Source of the DNA: Phycisphaerales bacterium | GTDB taxonomy: Bacteria > Planctomycetota > Phycisphaerae > SM23-33 | Direction: 5' to 3' | NCBI GenBank assembly: GCA_018644725.1 | Contig: JABGPZ010000060.1 | Location: forward strand, 1 to 64,000 | Length of the DNA stretch: 64,000 nucleotides | Shown here: in pieces, positions 1-8,448 of the stretch | Numbering within the stretch: the first letter of the stretch is position 1 | How the letters are laid out: each line of letters starts with the position of its first letter | Made by a program: the position numbers and the translations under genes | The notes under the pieces: generated by a model | The model's database searches: none | What the model was told of the DNA's origin: nothing | The model's input: the letters and a program-made list of their open reading frames with translations, nothing else

Positions 1-13
1 GGATAGCCCCGCA

Positions 14-42
14 CTCTAACGAATCACGTTGTCACGTTAGAG
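14..42. repeat. Inverted repeat upstream of the histidine kinase gene
   Basis: Perfect 8-base arms, CTCTAACG at 14-21 and CGTTAGAG at 35-42, enclose 13 bases that carry a CACGTT direct repeat. It could be an operator or a hairpin at the end of a gene lying left of the window. There is no T-tract, so it is not a typical terminator. The rest of bases 1-194 holds only the putative promoter for the next gene. Confidence 0.5.
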
Positions 43-102
43 ACTTGAATCCGCCGCAACCCAAATCGGAAGAAAAAGTCGTTATTTCGCGCAAAAGAAT
101 GA

Positions 103-132
103 TTGCCCATATAGATGCGTTTGGTGTAAGAT
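103..132 (+). promoter_or_regulatory. Putative sigma70-type promoter of the histidine kinase gene
   Basis: TTGCCC at 103-108 and TAAGAT at 127-132 are spaced by 18 bases, giving a predicted leader of about 55 bases before the ATG at 195. Both boxes are imperfect, so this is tentative. Confidence 0.35.
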
Positions 133-194
133 CGTTCTGCTCCGACTTACTTTTCTGGTGAAGAGACAATCGAGGGGCACTATAAGGAGACAGA

Positions 195-3100
195 ATGCAA
201 CAATTGCGATCCATGCGGTGGATGATCTTTTTCCTGGTTTTTGTGAGTGTCGCCCTGATGGGCGGGCCGGTGTATGGGAAAGACGAAGCGGCCCATTCCT
301 CTCCCCGTCGCGTGTTGGTGTTGAACAGTTATCATCAAGGCTATCAATGGGCGGATAGCGTAATGCGTGGGGTTCAGGAGGTATTTCATCAGCACTATCC
401 TCATTCGGAATTGCTGATTGAAAATTATGACACGAAGCGCAATTCGCCGGGGAATGATGAATACAGGCTGGCTTTTCGGGATTTGCTGAAAGCGAAATAT
501 AAATCCAATCCGGTGGATGTGATTATCGCGACCGATGACAATGCCTTCGATTTTCTTGCACAGTATCGGGATGAAATATTTGGCCCCAAGCCGCTTCTGT
601 TCAGTGGAGTGAATAATCCGGAATTGCCCAAACGATATCAAGCGACATTGACGAATTTTGATGGAGTGCTTCAGGTCAGCGATGAGGAAAACACGATTCG
701 CCTGGCCCTTCAGTTGCACCCCAATGCCAAACAGGTTTATCTTTTCAGCGGAAAAACAAAAACAGGACAGGCCTATCGCGGGCATGTCGAGCGGGCGATG
801 CTGAAAATTCAAAAGGACGTTCCGGCCTTGGAATGGAAACACATCGATGGCAACTATACCCACGAGGAGGTCGACACGCTCGTGCCGACATTGCCTCGAG
901 ACAGCATTGGGATATTGACAAATTTTGTTGTGGACCGAAATCTTGCATATCGGTCCGCAGAAAAGCGCCACAAGGAGATTATATTGGCGGCCCCGTTTCC
1001 TGTGTATTGCCTGACCGAGACGGTTGTTCTCTCGGGGGCAGTAGGCGGACAGGTTGCTCGCGGATATGACCATGGTGCCCAGGCCGCACGGATGGCCATT
1101 GCCGTTCTCAAAGGAACGCCTCTCGCGCCGAAAAAGACCTGGGGCAAATTGGAGAATACCTATCTCTTCTGCTATGACCAACTCCAACGCTGGGGAGTTT
1201 CGCATGAGGCGTTGCCCAAGGGAAGTGTGGTCCGCAATTTGCCTTTGCCCACCTTGTGGGAACGATATTGGTATGTTATCTGCGCCGGAATCCTGGGATT
1301 GATTCTCGAGGCGATCATTATTATTTCGCTGATTGTCAGCCGGCGCCGACTTGCACGCGCGAGTCGTGAAATCGAAGAGAAAGAATTGCGCTATCGGCAC
1401 ATGTTCGAGTTTTCCAATGATGCGCGCGGTCTGATACGCCTCTCGGGTGAGTTTGTAGATTGCAATCAGAACATGATTTCTTTGCTGGGCGCGACTGGGC
1501 GCGAGGGACTTCTCGGGAAGCACCCCGTAGACATTACCTATGATCCTCAGGGGAACCCGAAGGAGACCCGCCAGCGTGTTGATGCGCTCGATGCGTTGGC
1601 AGCCGAGCAGGACGTGCCGCCGTTTGAGTGGACCCTCAAGCGCTTGGACACGGGCGAGAAAGTGGAAGTTCTTGTGCGCCTTGGCGCGATTGATGTCCAG
1701 GGTGAGGTCTTTATCCAGGTGGTTGCCCACGACATGACCGAGGAATATCGCATGATGCGGACTCTGCGCGAAAGCGAAGAGAATCTGCGCATCACCCTTG
1801 AATCCATCGGCGACGCGGTGATTGCGACAGACACAAACGGATGTGTCTCAAGGATGAATCAGATCGCGCTGGATCTTACGGGCTGGGATCTCGACGATGC
1901 CAAAGGCCAACCGCTCGAAGAGGTGTTCCACATTATCAATTGTGATAGCCGCAAGCGCGTGGACAATCCCGTGGCGCTGGTGCTGGCAACGGGACAGATT
2001 CAGGGTTTGGCGAACCATACCGTGCTGATTTCCAAACGAGGCACGGAATATCACATTGCCGACTCGGCCGCGCCCATTCGCAACGACGACGGCGAGATTC
2101 TCGGCGTGGTGATGGTCTTCCAGGATGTCACCGAACAGCACTTGCTCCAAGAGCGGTTGAACCATTCGCAAAAGATGGAATCGATTGGCCAGCTTGCCGG
2201 CGGGGTAGCGCACGATTTCAACAACATTCTCGCGGGGATCATGGGCCATGCCGAGTTGCTGGTCAATGAGATACCCAAAGAGAGCATGCCCCAGAGCTAT
2301 CTATCGAGCATCATTTCCAGTTGCGACCGTGCGGCCGACTTGGTGTCGCAGCTATTGAACTTTGCTCGCAAGGGCAAGATCCTCTCTTCGGCGATCGACC
2401 TCCACGAGATCATCAGCGAGTCGGAACAGTTGTTGCGCACGACGATGGACAAGAGCATTTCAATCCGTAGCGACCTCACCGCGTCGGTGTCGAGCGTGGT
2501 TGGCGATCCGACCCAACTCCAGAGCATGATCCTGAATCTTGCGATCAACGCGCGCGACGTAATGCCACATGGCGGCGAGTTCGTGATCCACACCGAGAAC
2601 ATCACTCTCAACGAGGCCTATTGCCGGATCAGCGAATTTGATGTCGCGCCGGGCGACTATTTGTTGTTGTCGGTGCGCGATACGGGTTGCGGGATTTCGG
2701 CCGAGGTGTTGCCGCATATTTTCGATCCGTTCTTCACCACCAAGCCCACCGGCGAAGGCACGGGCCTGGGCCTCGCGTCGATCCACGGGGTGGTCACGTC
2801 CCATCATGGCGCGATTTGCGTCTATTCCGAAGAAGGCACAGGCAGCGAGTTCCACATTTATCTGCCCGTCAGCGACAATGCCGTTCCGATCGCTCCCGTC
2901 GTTCATCCTGGAGAGCCCAAAGGGGGTGGTGAAACAATTCTGTTGATCGACGACGAGCCGATGATCCGCAATATGGCGTGGTCAATTTTGTCGGATATGG
3001 GGTATACAGTGTTGCTGGCGGAAAATGGCCGGCGGGGCGTGGAACTTTATCGAGACAATATAGAGACCATCGATCTGGTGGTTTTGGACATGATCATGCC

Positions 3101-3296
3101 GGTCCTCAGTGGCCGTGAAACGTTTGGCGAATTGCACGAGATCAATCCTGCCGTGAAGGTCGTGATGGCCTCGGGCTTCGCCCACGATGACCGCATCGAG
3201 GAGATGCTCTCTCTCGGCGCGAAGCAGTTCGTCCGAAAGCCGTTCCGCATCGGCCAATTCGCCTACGCCCTCCGCGCCGCACTCGATGAAGAATAG
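195..3296 (+). CDS. Hybrid sensor histidine kinase with periplasmic ABC-binding-protein-like sensor domain
   Basis: A 1033-residue inner-membrane sensor kinase. Order: signal peptide (about 1-28); a periplasmic domain resembling ABC-type substrate-binding proteins of the ABC_sub_bind kind (about 32-340, starting [13 protein letters not shown]); one membrane helix (about 359-381); two PAS domains (about 393-515 and 520-650); HisKA with the phosphoacceptor His at 673 in GGVAHDFNN; an ATPase domain with N box (NLAINARD), DTGCGI and GTGLGLA; and a C-terminal receiver with phospho-acceptor Asp965 in VVLDMIMP. The AAGGAGA ribosome site just before 195 fixes the start. The binding-protein fold suggests it senses a small extracytoplasmic ligand, which is unknown. 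The receiver could pass phosphate to a histidine phosphotransfer protein or act as a sink. No partner regulator is adjacent, so it is an orphan here. Confidence 0.92.
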   Translation: MQQLRSMRWMIFFLVFVSVALMGGPVYGKDEAAHSSPRRVLVLNSYHQGYQWADSVMRGVQEVFHQHYPHSELLIENYDTKRNSPGNDEYRLAFRDLLKAKYKSNPVDVIIATDDNAFDFLAQYRDEIFGPKPLLFSGVNNPELPKRYQATLTNFDGVLQVSDEENTIRLALQLHPNAKQVYLFSGKTKTGQAYRGHVERAMLKIQKDVPALEWKHIDGNYTHEEVDTLVPTLPRDSIGILTNFVVDRNLAYRSAEKRHKEIILAAPFPVYCLTETVVLSGAVGGQVARGYDHGAQAARMAIAVLKGTPLAPKKTWGKLENTYLFCYDQLQRWGVSHEALPKGSVVRNLPLPTLWERYWYVICAGILGLILEAIIIISLIVSRRRLARASREIEEKELRYRHMFEFSNDARGLIRLSGEFVDCNQNMISLLGATGREGLLGKHPVDITYDPQGNPKETRQRVDALDALAAEQDVPPFEWTLKRLDTGEKVEVLVRLGAIDVQGEVFIQVVAHDMTEEYRMMRTLRESEENLRITLESIGDAVIATDTNGCVSRMNQIALDLTGWDLDDAKGQPLEEVFHIINCDSRKRVDNPVALVLATGQIQGLANHTVLISKRGTEYHIADSAAPIRNDDGEILGVVMVFQDVTEQHLLQERLNHSQKMESIGQLAGGVAHDFNNILAGIMGHAELLVNEIPKESMPQSYLSSIISSCDRAADLVSQLLNFARKGKILSSAIDLHEIISESEQLLRTTMDKSISIRSDLTASVSSVVGDPTQLQSMILNLAINARDVMPHGGEFVIHTENITLNEAYCRISEFDVAPGDYLLLSVRDTGCGISAEVLPHIFDPFFTTKPTGEGTGLGLASIHGVVTSHHGAICVYSEEGTGSEFHIYLPVSDNAVPIAPVVHPGEPKGGGETILLIDDEPMIRNMAWSILSDMGYTVLLAENGRRGVELYRDNIETIDLVVLDMIMPVLSGRETFGELHEINPAVKVVMASGFAHDDRIEEMLSLGAKQFVRKPFRIGQFAYALRAALDEE

Positions 3297-3316
3297 CAGG
3301 AGAGATCCACACCAAT

Positions 3317-3350
3317 AAAAAAAGCCCGGCCAAATGGTCGGGCTTTTTTG
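3317..3350. terminator. Bidirectional rho-independent terminator
   Basis: Stem GCCCGGCC (3324-3331) pairs with GGTCGGGC (3336-3343) around an AAAT loop, with an A-tract before and a T-tract after. It sits between the convergent kinase and hcp genes and can serve both. Confidence 0.9.
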
Positions 3351-3365
3351 TGCAGTGGTGGAGCG

Positions 3366-4976
3366 CTAGTTTCCTAGCATTGCTTTGAGATCTTTTTCGG
3401 GGGTGGAGACCGGCGTGAGGCCGAAGGTGTCCACGAGCACGCCGAGGACGGTCGGGGAGACAAACGCCGGCAGCGACGGGCCGATGCGAATGTTCTTCAC
3501 ACCCAGCGCCAGCAGCGTCAGCAGGATGCAGACGGCCTTTTGTTCGTACCAGCTTAGCACCAGGCTCAGCGGCAATTCGTTCACGCCGCATTCGAACGCT
3601 TCGGCGAGTGCGAGTGCGATGCGGATCGCGGAGTAGGCGTCGTTGCATTGGCCGATATCGAGCAGGCGCGGGATGCCGCCGATGTCGCCGAAGTCCAGTT
3701 TGTTGAAGCGGTATTTGCCGCACGCGAGGGTGAGGATCGCGCAGTCTTGCGGGACGGCCTCAGCGAGTTCGGTATAGTAGTTGCGGCCTGGTTTTGCGCC
3801 ATCGCAGCCGCCGATGAGGAAGAAGTGGCGAAGGGCGCCGGACTTGACTGCGTCGATGACTGCCGGCGCGACCGACAGCACGGCCTGGTGTCCGAAGCCG
3901 ACGGTGATTTCTTTCGGCTCTTCGGTTTCGGCGAAACCGTCGGCGGCAAGGGCAGCTTCAATCACCGGTGCAAAGTCGCGCCCGTCAATGTGCGCCGCGC
4001 CCGGGAAGGCGACCAGCCCGCAGGTGAAGATTCGCCCGAGATAGCTATCACGGGGCTGCTGGATGCAGTTGGTTGTCATCAAGATCGCGCCGGGGAAGGC
4101 GTCGAATTCTTTTTTCTGATCTTGCCACGCGCCGCCATAGTTCCCGACGAGGTGCGGATATTTTTTCAGTTCGGGATAGGCGTGGCACGGCAGCATTTCG
4201 CCGTGAGTATAGATGTTGATGCCTTTGCCCTCGGTTTGTTCCAGCAGCGCGGCGAGGTCGCCCAGATCGTGCCCGGAGACGAGGATGGCCTTGCCGGCGG
4301 TGGCGGTGACCTTCACGCTTGTTGGTTCGGGGTTGCCATAGAGGCCGGTGTTGGCGGTGTCCAGCAGTTCCATCACGCGGAAGTTCACCTCGCCACAGCG
4401 CAGGTTCGTACCCACCAGCGCGTCAACATCGGTGCTGCCGTCGGAGGTCAAAAACGCCAGCGCTTCATAGAAGAAGGTGTAGACGTCGGGGTCTTCTTGG
4501 CCGAGAACGCGCGCGTGGTGCACATAGGCGGCGGTGCCCTTCAGGCCGTAGACCAGCAATTCCTGCAGGCCCGCGACATCGTCGCCCAACGCCTCGCGTC
4601 GCGCGGACACGCTGTACGCATCCGCCAGCGCAAGCAGCTCGCCCGTCGTCGCGGGCAGGGTCGCCAGCGGGGTCGTGGTCGAGGCTTTGGCGCACAATGC
4701 AGTCAGCACCGTTGCGCCTTCGCGCAGAAGCTGTTCGAGTCGCACGGTATCGAAGTTCACATTCGTGACGGTGGTAAACAGCGCGTCGATCAGCCAGTTG
4801 TTGACGGCCGGGTCGTCCCAGCCATCGTGGCGGAGCGGATTGGCGACGGCGGAAAGCTCTTTGGTCATCTCGACGAGAAGATCTTGCAACGCGGCAGCCT
4901 CGGGGGATTTGCCACAGACGCCGACTTTCGTACAGCCCGTTCCTTGTGCCGTTTGTTCGCATTGATAACAAAACAT
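3366..4976 (-). CDS. hcp: Hydroxylamine reductase / hybrid cluster protein (class I)
   Basis: A 536-residue cytoplasmic Fe-S enzyme of the Hcp/prismane family, known for hydroxylamine reduction and NO reduction or S-nitrosylation during nitrosative stress. The N-terminal cluster cysteines are Cys3, Cys6, Cys15 and Cys21, i.e. CX2CX8CX5C, the spacing of class I (anaerobe) enzymes. The hybrid-cluster ligands are all recognisable: His in GHDLGD, Glu in HGEMLP, Cys in TTNCIQQP, the persulfide Cys in GGCDGAKPG, Cys in LACGKY, Cys in IGQCNDAY, and Glu/Lys in WYEQKAV. Length is normal. An AAGGAG site precedes the ATG. The partner reductase hcr is not adjacent. It lies downstream of waaA on the same strand but has its own upstream palindrome, so it is probably controlled separately. 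Confidence 0.95.
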   Translation of the reverse strand: MFCYQCEQTAQGTGCTKVGVCGKSPEAAALQDLLVEMTKELSAVANPLRHDGWDDPAVNNWLIDALFTTVTNVNFDTVRLEQLLREGATVLTALCAKASTTTPLATLPATTGELLALADAYSVSARREALGDDVAGLQELLVYGLKGTAAYVHHARVLGQEDPDVYTFFYEALAFLTSDGSTDVDALVGTNLRCGEVNFRVMELLDTANTGLYGNPEPTSVKVTATAGKAILVSGHDLGDLAALLEQTEGKGINIYTHGEMLPCHAYPELKKYPHLVGNYGGAWQDQKKEFDAFPGAILMTTNCIQQPRDSYLGRIFTCGLVAFPGAAHIDGRDFAPVIEAALAADGFAETEEPKEITVGFGHQAVLSVAPAVIDAVKSGALRHFFLIGGCDGAKPGRNYYTELAEAVPQDCAILTLACGKYRFNKLDFGDIGGIPRLLDIGQCNDAYSAIRIALALAEAFECGVNELPLSLVLSWYEQKAVCILLTLLALGVKNIRIGPSLPAFVSPTVLGVLVDTFGLTPVSTPEKDLKAMLGN

Positions 4977-5032
4977 CGCGTCTCCTTTATGGTGTCAAGG
5001 CCGATTTCTTCCGCAAGCCATTTGGTTACATC

Positions 5033-5056
5033 AATGTAGACAACTTCGCCTACATT
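5033..5056. promoter_or_regulatory. Palindromic candidate operator upstream of hcp
   Basis: Perfect 7-base arms AATGTAG (5033-5039) and CTACATT (5050-5056) are separated by 10 bases, centred about 68 bases before the hcp start codon. The size and symmetry suit a dimeric regulator. NO or redox regulators (NsrR/Rrf2 or Crp-Fnr types) commonly control hcp, but the motif is not a textbook match to either, so the regulator is unassigned. Confidence 0.55.
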
Positions 5057-5128
5057 TGGCTGCACACGAAATTATAGGCAACTGGCGGCGAGAAAACAGA
5101 TTAATTTGGTTTTCTTATGGTGGACGCG

Positions 5129-6427
5129 CTAGGTTTGTTTCAGAAGATCGCAAATCATTTCTACGTTGTGCGCGGAGGCGCCTTGCTGGGCGAGGACAAA
5201 TTCTCTCGCGCCGTTGGCTGCAGCTTGTGCGGCGACGGGGTCGGCGAGAGTTTCGCGCAGGAAGGTGTCAAGCGCTTCGGCGGTTTGAACGCGGACGCAG
5301 CCGTGTTCGGCGAGGTCGTCGGCCTGGGGGAAGTTGAAGGTGTGCGGCCCGAAGCAGGTTGGCTTGCCCAGCGCGGCGGCTTCGATCATGTCGCTGCCGC
5401 CCATCGGCACCATGGACCGGCCGACGAAAATCGCGCTCGCCAGAGAGTACAGTGTTTTGAGTTCGCCCATCACGTCGACCAAAATGACGGTGCGGGAATC
5501 GGTGGCGGGCGCAGTCGAGCCGTTGGGCAACTCGCTCCGGCGGCGAAGGGCATAGCCGCGCGATTCGATCAGGCGCGCGACTTCGTCGAAGCGTTCGGGT
5601 TTGCGCGGGACGAGCACGAGCGTCGCATCGGGGAACTTGTCCTGCAGGGTATTGTTCCACAGGTCCAGCAGAATTTCTTCTTCGCCCGGGCCGGTTCCGC
5701 CCGCGACGACCAGCCGCTGTCCAGCGACGCCCAGAGCGCGTACGATGTCCTCGGCCCCTTTGATTTCGCCATCGGTGCTGGTCGCGTCATATTTCAGCAT
5801 GCCAGTGACGCAGAGTTTGTCTTCGCGCACACCGAGAGAGGCGAACAGGTCGGCATAGGCTTGGGTTTGACAGCCGATGCGCGTGAGTTTGTTGAATAGC
5901 CACGGCGCGATGGGGCCGAGTTTTTTGTAGCGCGGGTAGCCCTTGTTGGGGCTGATGCGTGCGTTGACGATCATCGTGGGGATGCGGCGGCGCTGGCAGG
6001 CGGAGAGAAAATTCGGCCACGCTTCACCTTCCATCATCACCACGGTATTGGGGCGAATGCGTCCGAGTGCGGTCGCGACGGCCAGGCTGAAATCCAGCGG
6101 CCATTGAATCACCGTCGCGTCCTGCGCGTCGCCATACAGACGGACCGCTGCGGCGAGGCCGGTGTCGGTCGTGGACGAAATCACCAGGTGCACGTTGGGG
6201 ATCTGCGTGCGCAATTCTTTCGCCAAGAGCAGCGACGCGTTGGTCTCGCCAAGGCTCACGGCATGGACCCAGACCACCGGGCCGTCGTGGGCAATACGAG
6301 GCACGCGCCCAAGCAATCGTTCGGCAATGTGCGTACGATAGCGGCCGTGACGGATCATGCGCCAGAGGATCATTGGCGTCGCCAGCAGCAGGCCGAAAAA
6401 ATAGAGAATGTCGAGAACCAGTCGCAT
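5129..6427 (-). CDS. waaA: 3-deoxy-D-manno-octulosonic acid (Kdo) transferase
   Basis: A 432-residue glycosyltransferase that transfers Kdo from CMP-Kdo to lipid A, anchored in the inner membrane by its N-terminal helix (about 3-22, LVLDILYFFGLLLATPMIL). Family motifs: VWVHAVSLGE, a MEGEAWPNF segment, NARISPNKG, and GGSDMIEAAALGKP near the C-terminus with the FGPHTFNF nucleotide-sugar region. I chose the ATG at 6427 (GAAAGGCG upstream). An in-frame extension to 6532 would add 35 residues that do not look like the family and would overlap the gspF promoter. It implies an LPS-bearing Gram-negative envelope. hcp follows 152 bases downstream on the same strand. Confidence 0.93.
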   Translation of the reverse strand: MRLVLDILYFFGLLLATPMILWRMIRHGRYRTHIAERLLGRVPRIAHDGPVVWVHAVSLGETNASLLLAKELRTQIPNVHLVISSTTDTGLAAAVRLYGDAQDATVIQWPLDFSLAVATALGRIRPNTVVMMEGEAWPNFLSACQRRRIPTMIVNARISPNKGYPRYKKLGPIAPWLFNKLTRIGCQTQAYADLFASLGVREDKLCVTGMLKYDATSTDGEIKGAEDIVRALGVAGQRLVVAGGTGPGEEEILLDLWNNTLQDKFPDATLVLVPRKPERFDEVARLIESRGYALRRRSELPNGSTAPATDSRTVILVDVMGELKTLYSLASAIFVGRSMVPMGGSDMIEAAALGKPTCFGPHTFNFPQADDLAEHGCVRVQTAEALDTFLRETLADPVAAQAAANGAREFVLAQQGASAHNVEMICDLLKQT

Positions 6428-6525
6428 GATACGCCTTTCGTGCATCGGAGGTGTGATTTGCCACAAAGCGGGCGCTTCACAGGCAACTATTGTATCGAAG
6501 AATGCTCTCGGGAGCAAACCCAGAG

Positions 6526-6553
6526 TTGACATGTCTTGACGCGGCGTTATAAT
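6526..6553 (+). promoter_or_regulatory. Perfect-consensus sigma70 promoter driving the gspF-like operon
   Basis: TTGACA (6526-6531), a 16-base spacer and TATAAT (6548-6553) match the consensus exactly. The predicted start near 6560 leaves a leader of about 85 bases before the ATG at 6645. It lies between divergent genes and supports the shorter waaA start. Confidence 0.85.
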
Positions 6554-6644
6554 TGAGTATCAGAAAACATGATGGGGGACGTTCGGGGGCGGTGTCGCCA
6601 GACGGTGTCCATTGGCCCGTGAATGTTCCATCAAGGAGCGGTTT

Positions 6645-7871
6645 ATGCCCAAATTTGAAGTAGAACTTCAAGATGCCAGAGATTCCAATCAGGTCACAAC
6701 TGAGATCGTTACGGCCGAGAATCCGACCGAAGCGGCTGCACAGTTTCGCGGGAAGGGCTATGTCCTTCGCGTAAACGAAGTGGAAGTCACTGGCGGCTTG
6801 GCCAAACTGAACAATATTCGTATCGAGTCTGCCCCCGGCCTCAAAGATGTCCTCGCATTCAGCAAGCAGCTTGCGGTGATGATCAAAGCGGGCATCAGCA
6901 TTCGTGATGCCATCGAGGGGATCGCTGAACAGCAATCCAATCAGCGCTTCAAAGCGATCCTCGACCAAGTTCGTACGGACGTGGAAGCGGGCCAAAGTTT
7001 TTCGGCGGCGCTGGCCAAGCATCCCAACGTGTTCAACGCCATGTACGTCAATATGGTGCGCGCGTCGGAACTCTCCGGGAATTTCGCGCACATGCTCGGG
7101 CGGATTTGCTCGTATCTCGAACAGCAGGATGAAACCCGTCGCATGGTTCGCAGCGCGATGGCCTATCCGGTGGTGCTTTTCTTCCTGTCGATTGGCGCAC
7201 TGGTGTTCTTGCTGACGTGGGTCTTGCCGAAGTTCCTCGCCGTATTCGAAGGCAAGGAAGATCGCCTTCCCGGTCCAACCCGATTTCTGATGGCGCTGTC
7301 CGACTTCATGGTCAATCAATGGTATATTTTGATCTTGGGTGCGATCATCCTTGTGGTGGGATTTATCGTGTTTATCAAAACACCAGGCGGGCGCATCGCG
7401 TGGCACAAATTTGTTTTGCGCGTGCCGGTTTTCAGCAAAATGCTTCGGGCGTTGTATATCACGCGCGGCCTGCAGGCGTTCGGTGAGCTGATCAATGCGG
7501 GCGTTCCGATTCTTGACGCGCTGAAACTCACGTGCGATTTGTCGGGCAACATCAACTACCAGAATCTCTGGAAGAAGGTCAGCGATACCGTTCGTGAAGG
7601 CGGAAAGATTGTCCAGGAACTCCAAGGATCCACGCTGATGCCGAAAAGCGTGATTCAAATGATTGCAGCCGGGGAAGAATCTGGCCGTTTGGGCGAAGTC
7701 TTGTCGGACATTTCGGAATATTACGAAGTGGAACTCAAGGCGCGCATCAAAATGGTCACAGGGATGATCGAACCGCTCATGATTTGCTTCATGGGTGGCG
7801 TGGTTGGTTTTATCGCTCTGAGTATCATCACCCCGATCTTCACGATGCAGAAAATTATGGCGAAGGGGTAA
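6645..7871 (+). CDS. Type II secretion / type IV pilus inner-membrane platform protein, GspF/PilC family
   Basis: A 408-residue polytopic inner-membrane protein. The N-terminal soluble part (1-60, AQFRGKGYVLRVNEVE) and two repeated T2SSF domains are typical of GspF/PilC, which couples the assembly ATPase to pseudopilus growth. Membrane segments are visible near AYPVVLFFLSIGALVFLLTW, WYILILGAIILVVGFIVFI and a C-terminal MICFMGGVVGFIALSII. The AAGGAGCGG site just before 6645 selects this start over an in-frame codon at 6612. A pseudopilin gene follows after 15 bases. No GspE ATPase or major pseudopilin is in the window. The giant secretin at 49.3 kb is a plausible partner, but that is inference. 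Confidence 0.92.
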   Translation: MPKFEVELQDARDSNQVTTEIVTAENPTEAAAQFRGKGYVLRVNEVEVTGGLAKLNNIRIESAPGLKDVLAFSKQLAVMIKAGISIRDAIEGIAEQQSNQRFKAILDQVRTDVEAGQSFSAALAKHPNVFNAMYVNMVRASELSGNFAHMLGRICSYLEQQDETRRMVRSAMAYPVVLFFLSIGALVFLLTWVLPKFLAVFEGKEDRLPGPTRFLMALSDFMVNQWYILILGAIILVVGFIVFIKTPGGRIAWHKFVLRVPVFSKMLRALYITRGLQAFGELINAGVPILDALKLTCDLSGNINYQNLWKKVSDTVREGGKIVQELQGSTLMPKSVIQMIAAGEESGRLGEVLSDISEYYEVELKARIKMVTGMIEPLMICFMGGVVGFIALSIITPIFTMQKIMAKG

Positions 7872-7886
7872 CCCAGGAGACAGATC

Positions 7887-8381
7887 ATGAAACACACCAA
7901 ACAAAAATCCGGGTTTACGCTGGTGGAAGTGATGGTTGCAACGGTGTTGCTGGCCACGGTGCTTTTGCCGTTGCTGCAGATCTATCCGAATATGTTGGTC
8001 ATGATTGAAAAAAATCGAACGATGACCAAGGCGACCTATCTCGCCAACGAGATCAAAGAATGGAGCGGCTACCTCAAAGCTCGCCAGCGCCACCTCTATG
8101 CGTCCGGGGCATATAAATCGATTTGGGATCTCCATGGGGAGGTGTTTTCCCCGCCCGTGTCCGCGCCGGATATGAGTAATCCGACTTCGCCGACGGTCCT
8201 TTCCGATCATACTGGTTGGTCGCAGACGGTGACGCTGTCGCGCCGAACCGAGGGCAACCCGGCCGTGGTGGATTCACTGGGCACCTCCAAACTGGTTGAG
8301 CTCAAATGTGTCGTGAAATACGAGGGCCAGACAATTCACGAGTTGGTTTGGCTGGAAAAAGAAGAAGCGATCATTCCCTAG
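7887..8381 (+). CDS. Type IV prepilin-like / minor pseudopilin
   Basis: A 164-residue protein with a prepilin leader: short basic N-terminus, cleavage predicted in KSG^FTLVE, Glu at +5 and a long hydrophobic helix (VEVMVATVLLATVLLPLL). It would be processed by a PilD-type peptidase and enter a pseudopilus or pilus. The body is short and has no disulphide pair, closer to minor pseudopilins (GspI/PilV-like) than to a major subunit. AGGAGA precedes the ATG, and spacing of 15 bases puts it in an operon with the GspF-like gene. The exact subunit type is not resolved. Confidence 0.85.
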   Translation: MKHTKQKSGFTLVEVMVATVLLATVLLPLLQIYPNMLVMIEKNRTMTKATYLANEIKEWSGYLKARQRHLYASGAYKSIWDLHGEVFSPPVSAPDMSNPTSPTVLSDHTGWSQTVTLSRRTEGNPAVVDSLGTSKLVELKCVVKYEGQTIHELVWLEKEEAIIP

Positions 8382-8448
8382 CGAGCTCGGCGGGAAGATT
8401 CTGATTTTCGTGGTTCCGTTTGAACACCGTTCATGATACGCTTTGGGT

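Noticed and set aside
180..1730. 516-codon antisense frame over the histidine kinase
   Set aside because: No protein-like motifs and fully overlaps a well-supported gene.
3648..5039. 463-codon frame antisense to hcp
   Set aside because: Low-complexity Val/Gly/Arg composition and no start signal; hcp is certain.
4865..5065. Short minus-strand ORF covering the hcp control region
   Set aside because: It starts beside the palindrome and runs into hcp in another frame with no ribosome site; likely chance.
6477..8210. 577-codon antisense frame over gspF and pseudopilin
   Set aside because: His/Arg/Gln-rich shadow sequence against two recognised genes.
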